Source: Lishizhenia tianjinensis
Lineage (GTDB): Bacteria > Bacteroidota > Bacteroidia > Flavobacteriales_D > Crocinitomicaceae
Direction: 5' to 3'
Assembly: GCA_945860455.1 (NCBI GenBank)
Contig: CAMAQX010000003.1
Coordinates: 1 to 37,955 of the forward strand
Length of the DNA: 37,955 bases
The notes under the pieces are model-generated. The model was not told the origin of the DNA. It made no database searches and saw only the letters and a list, made by a program, of their open reading frames with translations. Shown piece by piece: positions 8,796 to 16,621 of the stretch. A program made the position numbers and the translations under genes. Numbering within the stretch: the first letter of the stretch is position 1; every line of letters begins with the position of its first letter.

Positions 8796-10073
8796 TTATT
8801 TTACCAAGTCAAAACCAATATCCTTTCTATAGTAGGCACCGTCAAAAGTGATTTTTTGTATACTCTCGTATGATTTTGCTAAAGCAATTTCGATGTTTTT
8901 ACCATATGAAGTAACTGCAAGCACTCTGCCGCCGGAAGTATTAATAGATGGGCCGTCTGCCGTTGTGCCAGCATGGAAAACTAAGCTATCGGTAACATTA
9001 TTTAATCCATAAATTGGTAAACCGGATTTATGTTTTTCTGGATATCCACCTGAAACCATCATTACCGTTGCTGCGCTTTGTTCAAAAAATTGAATATCTC
9101 TTTCTGATAATGTGTTGGTTGCAATCCCTTCAAAAAGATCTAAAATATCTGATTTTAAACGAGGAATTACTACTTCAGTTTCTGGATCGCCCATTCGGCA
9201 ATTATATTCTATTACATAAGGCTCTCCTTTGACATTGATCAACCCAAAGAAAATGAATCCTTTGTATGGGATTTTATCATTTTTCAACCCTTTTACTGTC
9301 GGAATAATGATTTGATTCGTTACCTTGTCCAAAAAAGCGCCTTGTGCAAACGGAACGGGAGATACTGCCCCCATGCCTCCTGTGTTTAATCCGAGATCAT
9401 TTTCTCCAATTCGTTTGTAATCTTTGGCTTCTGGCAAGATTTTAAAAGAATCTCCGTCAGTTAATACAAAAACGGACAATTCGATACCGCTTAAAAATTG
9501 CTCAACAACAACTTTCTTTCCAGCATCACCGAATTTATTATCCGACAAGATCGTATACAATTCAAGTTTAGCGTCCTCAAGAGACTCTAAAATCAGCACA
9601 CCTTTTCCCGCTGCTAAGCCATCTGCTTTTAACACATAAGGAGCTTTCATTTTTTCCAAATACACCAATCCTTGTTCTAGTGTTTCTTTTGTGAAACTTG
9701 CATATTTCGCTGTTGGAATCGAGTGACGAGCCATGAATTCTTTCGCATAATCCTTGCTTCCTTCTAATTTTGCGGCTTCTTTTTGTGGTCCAATTACTGG
9801 AATTTTTTTAAGTAAGTCATCGTCTAAAAAAAAGTCGTGAATTCCATTTACTAAAGGTTCTTCAGGCCCTACAACAACCATGTCAATCTGGTTTTGCAAA
9901 ACAAACTCTTTTATTTGAATGAAATTATTGAGGGAAAGGTCTATGTTTTTACCAAAATTTCGAGTTCCAGCATTTCCTGGGGCAATAAATAGGGCATCTA
10001 AAATAGAGCTTTGAGCAATTTTCCATGCCATTGCATGTTCCCGCCCCCCAGATCCAAGCAATAATACTCTCAT
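8796..10073 (-). CDS. purD: Phosphoribosylamine--glycine ligase PurD (GAR synthetase)
   Basis: This 425-residue ATP-grasp enzyme catalyses step 2 of purine synthesis (phosphoribosylamine + glycine + ATP to GAR). The N-terminal GSGGREHAMAWKI motif, the ATP-grasp segments (YVLKADGLAAGKGV and VVVEQFLSGIELSVF), LNTGGMGAVSP, and the metal-binding EYNCRMGDPETEVV are all present. Length is normal for the family (about 425-430). It follows purQ at 15 bp on the same strand, so the two purine genes are co-transcribed. It is followed at 11 bp by the CorC-like gene. Confidence 0.97.
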   Translation of the reverse strand: MRVLLLGSGGREHAMAWKIAQSSILDALFIAPGNAGTRNFGKNIDLSLNNFIQIKEFVLQNQIDMVVVGPEEPLVNGIHDFFLDDDLLKKIPVIGPQKEAAKLEGSKDYAKEFMARHSIPTAKYASFTKETLEQGLVYLEKMKAPYVLKADGLAAGKGVLILESLEDAKLELYTILSDNKFGDAGKKVVVEQFLSGIELSVFVLTDGDSFKILPEAKDYKRIGENDLGLNTGGMGAVSPVPFAQGAFLDKVTNQIIIPTVKGLKNDKIPYKGFIFFGLINVKGEPYVIEYNCRMGDPETEVVIPRLKSDILDLFEGIATNTLSERDIQFFEQSAATVMMVSGGYPEKHKSGLPIYGLNNVTDSLVFHAGTTADGPSINTSGGRVLAVTSYGKNIEIALAKSYESIQKITFDGAYYRKDIGFDLVK

Positions 10074-10088
10074 TTTTAAAATGGTGGT

Positions 10089-10772
10089 TTAACAGTGGTT
10101 TAATAAAGAATTAAATAAGAATAGCCCATCTTCATTACTTAATAAGTGGTCTGAAGCACGCTCTGGATGTGGCATCATCCCAAAAACATTTTTGCCTTTA
10201 TTGGTAATACCAGCAATATTGTTTAATGATCCGTTGGGATTACTTGCATTTGTAACCACTCCATTTTCGTCGCAATATTGAAAAAGAATTTGATCATTGT
10301 CTTCCAGTGACTTAAGTGTGTTTTCATCGGTAAAAAAACGTCCTTCACCATGAGCGATTGGTATTTTATACCGGTCGTTTTTAAGATCAATGGAAATAGC
10401 AGCAGATTTTGACACGGGCTTTAGGAAAGTGTTTTTACAAACAAAACGTTGATTATTGTTGTGTAATAGCGCACCATCTACAAGTCCTGTTTCGGTCAAA
10501 ATTTGAAATCCGTTACAAATACCCATTACGTAACCGCCTTTTTGAGCGTGTTTGATTACTTCGTTCATTATTGGAGAAAAGCGAGCAATTGCTCCAGACC
10601 GCAAATAATCCCCATAGGAAAATCCACCAGGAAGTATAAGAAAATCCGCTCCTTGCAGTGAGATATCTTTGTGCCATAAGTTTACTACCTGTTGATTCAG
10701 TTGTTCACGAAGTACATCAATCATATCTTGGTCACAATTAGAACCAGGGAAGGTTACAACACCAAATTTCAT
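10089..10772 (-). CDS. purQ: Phosphoribosylformylglycinamidine synthase subunit PurQ
   Basis: This 227-residue class I glutamine amidotransferase supplies ammonia for the FGAR to FGAM step. The catalytic triad is visible: nucleophile Cys86 in GICNGFQ, with His202 and Glu204 in MMPHPERAS. The oxyanion loop LPGGFSYGDYLRSGA and the HGEGRF segment are also typical. A stand-alone PurQ implies the multi-subunit PurS/PurQ/PurL complex rather than the single large PurL used by many Bacteroidota. purS and purL are not in this window. It is upstream of purD by 15 bp. Confidence 0.96.
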   Translation of the reverse strand: MKFGVVTFPGSNCDQDMIDVLREQLNQQVVNLWHKDISLQGADFLILPGGFSYGDYLRSGAIARFSPIMNEVIKHAQKGGYVMGICNGFQILTETGLVDGALLHNNNQRFVCKNTFLKPVSKSAAISIDLKNDRYKIPIAHGEGRFFTDENTLKSLEDNDQILFQYCDENGVVTNASNPNGSLNNIAGITNKGKNVFGMMPHPERASDHLLSNEDGLFLFNSLLNHC

Positions 10773-10827
10773 TATAAATATTTTTTAGGCAAATAAATTA
10801 CCGAATCAAAGGTAATTAAAATTATAG

Positions 10828-11796
10828 CTACCCAAATGGTAGAACGGCAAAAAATTTAACGAATGAATACCCCATAGCGATAAAGAATAAAATACCTGCA
10901 AACAGGCGATAATTTCTGCTAGTTAAGGCATAATTAATAAAAAAGGGCAATGAAATTAAAACAAATGAAAAACGATCAAACTGCCCGAAAAAGAACAAAT
11001 CATAGACACCTATAATTATTCCAAAAATGAAAAACACCCATACTGGAACCATCATTTTACGGAGACGAAGTGTAGATTTTATAGCATTGGACCGCAAACT
11101 AACAAAGGCAAGTAGGAACAGAAATGTTAATATTATCAGCACAAAAAGTAAGTCAAAAACAATTATGTTCCATTTAGAAGGGACATTGAATAAATCAATT
11201 AGAATTATTTTTTCGTTTAAAAAATAATAGGACCCGACATAAATAATAGGAATCGACAAACCAACCATAGCCAAGACGATATCTCTCAATTGAATTACTT
11301 TTAAATTCAAAACAGCTATAAAAAACGGTATAATATAGATTATTGTCGGAGGATGTATACAGAAACAAAGCCCGATTAAAAAAGCCCCATTGAACACATG
11401 TTTTTGATCACCTTCTTGTTGTTTGAGTAATAAAGCCTCCCTAATTGCAGCGATTAAAAACACATGCGCTAATAAAATAGGATTGAAATAATAGAAACTA
11501 GGAAACAAGCTCATTAATACACAATATAAAAACCCAGTGGAGTAGATCGTTTTGTCGTAAAATTCATTTTCGTTGAAAATACGTGTAAGATTTAACGCGT
11601 TTATTAATACGAGAATTCCCGCTAGTAAACGAGAAAAGAAAGGAGAAAAGGTAATTAGGTCACCAAATAGCCCTAAATTAAGAGTCTCAGGAATATCTAT
11701 TGAACTAGAAAAGAAGTTTAAAAAATGAAAAATAAAAATAAGGAAGGGCCCAAGAAAGAACCAAATCACCCTATATTCCACAAAAAACCGAATCAT
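10828..11796 (-). CDS. DUF6427-like polytopic membrane protein
   Basis: This 322-residue, very hydrophobic protein has roughly eight to ten membrane segments, starting at residues about 12-30 and ending near VKFFAVLPFG. It resembles the Bacteroidota family annotated as DUF6427, which is often found close to purD or nucleotide genes. That assignment is from memory of the pattern and context. Polar membrane residues such as the HPPTIIYIIPFF segment suggest a multispan enzyme or transporter, but no catalytic motif is recognisable. It is the first gene of the minus-strand run and ends 55 bp before purQ. It starts at an ATG 133 bp from the divergent DksA-like gene. Confidence 0.75.
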   Translation of the reverse strand: MIRFFVEYRVIWFFLGPFLIFIFHFLNFFSSSIDIPETLNLGLFGDLITFSPFFSRLLAGILVLINALNLTRIFNENEFYDKTIYSTGFLYCVLMSLFPSFYYFNPILLAHVFLIAAIREALLLKQQEGDQKHVFNGAFLIGLCFCIHPPTIIYIIPFFIAVLNLKVIQLRDIVLAMVGLSIPIIYVGSYYFLNEKIILIDLFNVPSKWNIIVFDLLFVLIILTFLFLLAFVSLRSNAIKSTLRLRKMMVPVWVFFIFGIIIGVYDLFFFGQFDRFSFVLISLPFFINYALTSRNYRLFAGILFFIAMGYSFVKFFAVLPFG

Positions 11797-11875
11797 AAAG
11801 CGAAGTTAGTCTTTTTGTCGGTTATTTCTTTTTTACAACAATATTGTGTGCTGTTTTCAGTTCTGTTTTTTAATT

Positions 11876-11883
11876 TATATTTG
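11876..11883 (+). promoter_or_regulatory. Candidate -7 element for the DksA-like/lspA operon
   Basis: TATATTTG matches the Bacteroidota sigma-A -7 consensus TAnnTTTG exactly, 46 bp before the ATG at 11930. No good TTG -33 element is seen at 19-21 bp upstream. For the divergent operon a 7-of-8 match on the minus strand (TATTGTTG, 11836-11843) is the best I found. Confidence 0.5.
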
Positions 11884-11929
11884 TACTTAACTAAGCGTAC
11901 TGAGTGTTTCAATCTTTAAAATAAATAGA

Positions 11930-12313
11930 ATGGGTCAAGAAAAAAACAAATATTCTGATAGTGAATTAGTTGAATTCAAAGAATTAATTAATGCTAAGCT
12001 TAAAGAAGCACAAGAACATTACTCGTTGTTAATTGCGTCTTTGTCACATAGTGATGACCATGGTACAGACGATACCGGTAGAACTTTTAATATGATGGAA
12101 GATGGTTCTGAAACATTGTCAAGAGAGGAAGTTGCGCAATTGGCAGCGCGACAAGAAAAATTTATTCAAAATTTACAAAATGCATTAATACGAATTGAAA
12201 ACAAGACGTATGGTGTTTGTCGTGTAACAGGAAAGTTAATTCCTAAGGAAAGACTACGTTTGGTTCCTCACGCAACGATGGGTGTTGATGCGAAAAACGC
12301 ACAAAACAAATAA
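11930..12313 (+). CDS. TraR/DksA-family protein with degenerate zinc finger
   Basis: The 127 residues comprise a helical coiled-coil half (about 10-92, with DDTGRTFNMMEDGSE near the hairpin tip) followed by the C4-finger-like segment YGVCRVTGKLIPKERLRLVPHATMGVDAK. Only Cys97 remains of the four expected zinc cysteines; the other positions are T, V and A. The fold and the PKERL.. P.AT spacing are those of DksA/TraR. Family members bind the RNA polymerase secondary channel and modulate initiation with or without ppGpp, so that role is inferred. Zinc-free versions are common in Bacteroidota. The stop is directly followed by the lspA ATG with no gap. Confidence 0.9.
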   Translation: MGQEKNKYSDSELVEFKELINAKLKEAQEHYSLLIASLSHSDDHGTDDTGRTFNMMEDGSETLSREEVAQLAARQEKFIQNLQNALIRIENKTYGVCRVTGKLIPKERLRLVPHATMGVDAKNAQNK

Positions 12314-12961
12314 ATGGTGAAGAAACAATTATTGATTGTTGGGTGGATTATCTTGGCGGTTTTATTGGTTGATCAACTTGTTAAAATTTATATCAAAACA
12401 CATTTTTTTCCCGGCGAAACAGTTTCTGTTTTCGGAGATTGGTTTGTGCTGGAATACATTGAAAATCCGGGAATGGCATTTGGAACAACCTTTGGATCCA
12501 AGGTCTGGCATAAATTGGCGTTAAGTGTATTTAGAATTGCAGCAATTACTGGGATTTCCATTTATTTGTATAATCAAGCAAAAAAAGGTGCGAAAACAGA
12601 GTTTTTAGTGGCCATTGGATTGGTGTTAGCAGGTGCCACAGGAAATTTAATAGATTCCCTGTTTTATGATTTATACTTTGCTTTTGATCCTTGTATGCCT
12701 TACAATGGAATGGAGGGTTCTGGTGTTTTCGCTGATTGCTTTGGTTTTAAAAGGGAGGTGCGAAACTCCGGGTTTTTAATGGGGAATGTTGTTGATATGT
12801 TTAAATTTCAAGCGTTTTGGCCTATTTGGGTTCCTGTATTGGGAGGAAAAGAAGTGTTTCCTGCTATATGGAATGTGGCTGATGCGGTTATAACCTCTGG
12901 AGTAATAATGATTTTTCTTCGACAAAGAAGTTATTTTAACGAAAAAAAGCAGTCCATTTAA
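12314..12961 (+). CDS. lspA: Lipoprotein signal peptidase LspA (signal peptidase II)
   Basis: This 215-residue inner-membrane aspartyl protease removes signal peptides from diacylglyceryl-modified prolipoproteins. Family motifs are VDQLVKIYIKT (residues 19-29), EYIENPGMAFG (48-57), GATGNLIDSLFY (107-118), and the two catalytic aspartates D161 (GNVVDMF) and D190 (WNVADA). Four hydrophobic segments are present. It is longer than the E. coli enzyme (about 164) because of an extra loop at about 120-157 (FDPCMPYNGMEGSG onward), which Bacteroidota LspA proteins also carry. The ATG abuts the DksA-like stop, so the pair is co-translated. The stop codon lies inside the terminator loop. Confidence 0.96.
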   Translation: MVKKQLLIVGWIILAVLLVDQLVKIYIKTHFFPGETVSVFGDWFVLEYIENPGMAFGTTFGSKVWHKLALSVFRIAAITGISIYLYNQAKKGAKTEFLVAIGLVLAGATGNLIDSLFYDLYFAFDPCMPYNGMEGSGVFADCFGFKREVRNSGFLMGNVVDMFKFQAFWPIWVPVLGGKEVFPAIWNVADAVITSGVIMIFLRQRSYFNEKKQSI

Positions 12962-12975
12962 AAGACTGCTTTTTT
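12943..12975. terminator. Bidirectional intrinsic terminator between lspA and the ssb cluster
   Basis: GCAGTC (12949-12954) pairs with GACTGC (12964-12969). The stem extends through A-tract/T-tract pairing (12943-12948 with 12970-12975) around a 9-nt loop. The A-run and T-run on either side make it work in both directions, for lspA (+) and for the convergent ssb run (-). Confidence 0.85.
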
Positions 12976-12993
12976 GGAGTTATTGTTTGGTTT

Positions 12994-13320
12994 TTATAAC
13001 CCGATTATCTGCCTCACTTCAACTTCTGTGATGCTTTTTTTAACGCCTGTTTGCGTTAAATAGGAGCGATTCACCAACCGACCATGTATGGCTACTTTTT
13101 TACCCTTTTCGCTATATTTTTCAATAAATTCAGCCATGTTTCCCCAAGCAAAAACGCGGTGCCATTCTACGTCTTTTCTGAATTTTCCGCTATTACTTCT
13201 ATACGTATTGTCTGTTGCTAAATTAAATCGGGCAATGCTTTTACCATTTTCAAAACGTGTTATTTGAGCGGATGAGCCAATGTTGCCAATGAGTGTGATG
13301 TGATTTCTTACTGTAGTCAT
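12994..13320 (-). CDS. Single-stranded DNA-binding protein paralogue (third in cluster)
   Basis: This 108-residue protein is little more than an OB fold. The SSB pattern is clear: HITLIGNIG, RFENGKSIARFNLATDNTY, then EWHRVFAWG (residues 52-60) with the aromatic stacking residues, and KVAIHGRLVNRSYL. There is no flexible linker and no acidic DDDIPF-type tip. It is therefore unlikely to recruit partners as the main SSB does. It lies 14 bp after the middle paralogue and ends at the shared terminator. Confidence 0.88.
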   Translation of the reverse strand: MTTVRNHITLIGNIGSSAQITRFENGKSIARFNLATDNTYRSNSGKFRKDVEWHRVFAWGNMAEFIEKYSEKGKKVAIHGRLVNRSYLTQTGVKKSITEVEVRQIIGL

Positions 13321-13334
13321 GTGTGTGATTTTTA

Positions 13335-13655
13335 TTAATTATTTGGGATTAAGGTTAAGTCGTTGATTTCTATTTCTGATATCAATTTAGGAACACCGCC
13401 TGCTTTATAAAAACGGCTAACGATCTTACCCTCGATTGCTAAGTTCGTTCCTTTTAATTCTAACTCTTCAAGAACTTTAACCCATCTACCCCAAGCTGTT
13501 AGTGTATGCCAGGTGTCCCTGGATTTGGATTTGCCCTTTTCGTCGAAATAGGTTTCTTTGGTTGACATAGTGAACTTTACTAATTTTTTTCCATTATCAA
13601 GCTCTATAAATTGTGCGGCAGATCGCGCTTTTCCTATTAGATTTACGTAATTCAT
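13335..13655 (-). CDS. Single-stranded DNA-binding protein paralogue (middle of cluster)
   Basis: The 106-residue SSB-like OB fold has MNYVNLIGKA, LDNGKKLVKFTMSTKETY, TWHTLTAWGRW (residues 48-58) and LAIEGKIVSRFYKAGG. It is the most divergent of the three: the first loop reads KARSAAQF where the others have a GxxG turn. There is no acidic C-terminal tip. The basic composition and core are consistent with ssDNA binding, but a specialised role or a heteromeric partner is possible. It sits 11 bp after the first paralogue and 14 bp before the third. Confidence 0.85.
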   Translation of the reverse strand: MNYVNLIGKARSAAQFIELDNGKKLVKFTMSTKETYFDEKGKSKSRDTWHTLTAWGRWVKVLEELELKGTNLAIEGKIVSRFYKAGGVPKLISEIEINDLTLIPNN

Positions 13656-13666
13656 TTTTGCTAGGG

Positions 13667-14044
13667 TTATTTATTATTCATTTTTTGAGTTGTTTTTTCT
13701 AAAGGTTTTTCATTGGTTGTCTTTAATACCAAGAATTCTGTTGCCTCTACGAAGGTGACAAATCGTTTTTCACCATTTTTTGTTTCATAGTTTTGATTAA
13801 CTAATCGTCCCTCTAGTACGATTTCTTGCCCCTTTTGAAGCGTCTTTTGCATTCGTTGAGCTACTTTACCCCAGGCATTTATTGTATGCCATTGTGTTTG
13901 TTCCTGCCATACGCCATTTAACTTGTATGACTCATTTGTTGCAACCGTAAAACGTGCTAGCGTTTTTCCTGTTTCAAATGTTACTACTTCTGGATTTGCG
14001 CCCAGCCTACCGATCAAACTCACTTTGTTTCTTAGTGCATTCAT
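13667..14044 (-). CDS. Single-stranded DNA-binding protein paralogue (first in cluster)
   Basis: This 125-residue protein is the closest of the three to ordinary bacterial SSB: VSLIGRLGANPEV, FETGKTLARFTVATNESY, QWHTINAWGKVAQ (residues 51-63), GQEIVLEGRLVNQNYETKNGEKR. The last 17 residues form a short basic/polar tail rich in K, T and N that lacks the acidic tip. It is the promoter-proximal gene of a three-gene minus-strand run. The upstream region is shared with divergent maeB. A canonical replication SSB is expected elsewhere in the genome. Confidence 0.9.
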   Translation of the reverse strand: MNALRNKVSLIGRLGANPEVVTFETGKTLARFTVATNESYKLNGVWQEQTQWHTINAWGKVAQRMQKTLQKGQEIVLEGRLVNQNYETKNGEKRFVTFVEATEFLVLKTTNEKPLEKTTQKMNNK

Positions 14045-14354
14045 GTTTGTAAAAATTAAGGTTTGAAAAAATTGTTGTGTCCTTTTTCGTTTTGGATTCG
14101 AATTGACTCTGCAAAGTTTCCATCAACTCAAAACTTTATTCGGTTGATAGTCATTTATTGTCGATTATTATTCGTTTGTAATTGTTTTAAATTGATTATG
14201 TATTTGTAAATGAGAGAAATAACAAAAAAAATAAATGGTTTGAAACATGTTAAAAAGAGCAAGATTTATTTCTTGATAGCTAAAAAAAACACTTATTCGA
14301 AGTGTAAAAAATATCCTATTCATTTTGTATCTTTACCACCCACAAAAAAACGGA
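14045..14354. promoter_or_regulatory. Divergent intergenic region between the ssb cluster and maeB
   Basis: This AT-rich stretch of 310 bp must hold the promoters of both operons. For maeB, TATCTTTA (14328-14335) is a 7-of-8 match to TAnnTTTG, 19 bp before the ATG. For ssb, only 7-of-8 elements are found on the minus strand. A weak short hairpin (CAAGA...TCTTG near 14260-14275) is not convincing. I see no small gene. Confidence 0.5.
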
Positions 14355-16619
14355 ATGTCAAAAGTTAGAAAACAAGAAGCGCTGGATTACCATTCAATGG
14401 GTAAACCAGGAAAAATAGAAGTAGTTCCTACAAAACCTTATGCCTCTCAACGAGATTTATCACTTGCTTATTCACCCGGTGTGGCAGAACCTTGTTTAAA
14501 AATAGCCGAAAACAAAGAGGATGTGTATAAATACACGAGTAAGTCAAACTTGGTTGCGGTAATCACCAATGGAACTGCTGTTTTAGGTTTGGGTGATATT
14601 GGCCCTGAGGCATCAAAACCTGTAATGGAGGGAAAGGGACTGTTGTTTAAAATTTTTGCTGATATTGATGTTTTCGATATTGAAATCGACGCAAGGGATC
14701 CTGAATTATTTATCCAAACGGTAAAGGCGATTGCTCCTACTTTTGGAGGAATTAATTTGGAAGACATAAAGGCACCTGAAGCATTTGAAATAGAAAGACG
14801 ATTAAAGGAGGAATTAGATATTCCGATTATGCATGATGATCAACACGGCACGGCTATTATTTCTTCTGCAGCACTTTTAAATGCACTAGAATTAGCGGGT
14901 AAAAAAATTGATGATGTTAAAATTGTTGTTTCTGGTGCGGGAGCCTCTGCTGTGTCATGTGTAAAACTATATCTTTCTCTAGGCGCTAAATTATCCAACA
15001 TTTTCATGTTCGATTCTAAAGGGCTACTGTCTAAAAAGCGAACTAACTTAGATGATTACAAATTGTTTTTTGCCTCACATGAAACGGTTGTTTCGTTTGA
15101 AGACGCATTCAAAGACGCCGATGTTTTTCTAGGATTGTCTCGTGCTGGCTTAGTGTCAAAGGACATGATTGCCGCAATGGCAAACGACCCAATTGTATTT
15201 GCTTTAGCCAATCCTGAACCTGAAATTTCGTACAAAGACGCCACGTCTGTTCGGAAAGATATTATTTTAGCAACAGGCCGCTCTGACCACCCTAATCAGG
15301 TAAATAATGTGCTTGGTTTTCCATTTATATTTAGAGGTGCTTTAGACGTTCGAGCAACAACAATTAATGAGGAAATGAAACTTGCAGCTGTTAAAGCAAT
15401 AGCTGCTCTGGCAAAGGAAACGATTCCGGAAGAAGTAATTCAGGCTTATGGAGAAAAGAACATTTCTTTTGGTCGTGAACAAATCATTCCAAAGCCATTA
15501 GATCCGCGTTTGATTCATTATGTGGCCCCGGCGGTTGCAAAAGCAGCGATGGATTCTGGTGTAGCAAAAAATCCAATTTTAGATTGGGATGAATATGAGT
15601 CAATTTTAAAAAGCCGTTTAGGTCTCGACAATAAACTCATACGTAATATCACCACAAAAGCACAATCAAACCCTAAAAAAGTCGTTTACGCCGAAGGGGA
15701 CAACGTTAAAACATTGAAGGCTGCACAAGTAGCGTTTGAAGAAGGGTGTGCGTTTCCTATTTTACTCGGCAAGAAAAAACGCATTGAAGCACTGATTGAA
15801 GAATATGGTATTGATTTACCAGAAAAAACAATTGTAGATCCGAAATCGGAAGAAGAAGAAACAAGACGCATTGTTTATGGCAAAGCTTTTTTCGAAAAAC
15901 GAAAACGAAAAGGATTCACCGAATTTGAAGCGCTTCAAATCATGAGAGAGCGCAATTACTTTGGCTCTATGATGGTAGATCAAGGAGATGCCGACGCAAT
16001 GATTACGGGGACTACAAGAAGTTATCGATCATCTATAAAGCCAGCACTACAAACAATAGGGTTGCAAAAAGACGTGAATTTGGTGGCGGGAATGTATATT
16101 CTTATTACGAAAAAGGGTCCGTTATTTTTAGCCGACACAACCGTAAATTTAAATCCATCGGCAGAGCAAATTGCGGAAATAACAGTAAATGTTGCAAAAA
16201 CAGTTCGTAAATTAAAAATTACTCCGCGAATAGCATTGTTAAGTTATTCCAACTTTGGGTCTTCTCCTGGCGATGATTCTGAAAAAATGGCCAATGCAGT
16301 TCAGATTTTACACGAAAATCACCCAACTTTAATTGTGGACGGAGAAATGCAAGCCAATTTTGCTTTGAATAAAGAAATGATGAATGAAAAGTTTTCGTTT
16401 TCGCAATTAGCAAATAAACAAGTAAACACCTTGATTTTCCCTAATTTATCGGCGGGAAATATAGCATATAAGCTTTTACAACAAACAACAGATGCGGATG
16501 CAATAGGACCCATTTTAATTGGATTAAAGAAACCGATTCATATTCTTCAGCTGGGTAGTTCGGTTCGAGAAATAGTGAACATGGTTAAAGTAGCCGTAAT
16601 TGACGCTCAAAACAAATAA
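14355..16619 (+). CDS. maeB: NADP-dependent malic enzyme MaeB (malic enzyme-phosphotransacetylase fusion)
   Basis: The protein has 754 residues from the ATG at 14355. An in-frame TTG at 14325 overlaps the promoter-like element, and MSKVRKQEALDYHSMGKPGKIEV is the normal MaeB N-terminus. The malic-enzyme half (1 to about 430) contains YSPGVAEPC, NGTAVLGLGDIGP, DDQHGTAI and the Rossmann VVSGAGASAVSC. The second half (about 430-754) is a phosphate-acetyltransferase-like domain (YAEGDNVKTLKA, MMVDQGDADAMITGTTRSY, NFGSSPGDDSEK). In known MaeB proteins this domain is regulatory (acetyl-CoA responsive) rather than catalytic. The enzyme converts malate to pyruvate + CO2 with NADPH formation. It is followed 2 nt later by ruvA. 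Confidence 0.96.
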   Translation: MSKVRKQEALDYHSMGKPGKIEVVPTKPYASQRDLSLAYSPGVAEPCLKIAENKEDVYKYTSKSNLVAVITNGTAVLGLGDIGPEASKPVMEGKGLLFKIFADIDVFDIEIDARDPELFIQTVKAIAPTFGGINLEDIKAPEAFEIERRLKEELDIPIMHDDQHGTAIISSAALLNALELAGKKIDDVKIVVSGAGASAVSCVKLYLSLGAKLSNIFMFDSKGLLSKKRTNLDDYKLFFASHETVVSFEDAFKDADVFLGLSRAGLVSKDMIAAMANDPIVFALANPEPEISYKDATSVRKDIILATGRSDHPNQVNNVLGFPFIFRGALDVRATTINEEMKLAAVKAIAALAKETIPEEVIQAYGEKNISFGREQIIPKPLDPRLIHYVAPAVAKAAMDSGVAKNPILDWDEYESILKSRLGLDNKLIRNITTKAQSNPKKVVYAEGDNVKTLKAAQVAFEEGCAFPILLGKKKRIEALIEEYGIDLPEKTIVDPKSEEEETRRIVYGKAFFEKRKRKGFTEFEALQIMRERNYFGSMMVDQGDADAMITGTTRSYRSSIKPALQTIGLQKDVNLVAGMYILITKKGPLFLADTTVNLNPSAEQIAEITVNVAKTVRKLKITPRIALLSYSNFGSSPGDDSEKMANAVQILHENHPTLIVDGEMQANFALNKEMMNEKFSFSQLANKQVNTLIFPNLSAGNIAYKLLQQTTDADAIGPILIGLKKPIHILQLGSSVREIVNMVKVAVIDAQNK

Positions 16620-16621
16620 AT

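Noticed and set aside
9691-9697. GTGAAAC half-site in purD (also at 29463-29469 in the response regulator gene)
   Set aside because: Single half-sites without the dyad partner; expected by chance.
14255-14285. Short inverted repeat CAAGA/TCTTG upstream of maeB
   Set aside because: A 5-bp stem in AT-rich DNA is not significant.
14468-14767. 99-residue minus-strand ORF inside maeB
   Set aside because: Lies opposite conserved malic-enzyme coding sequence and shows no domain or start context.
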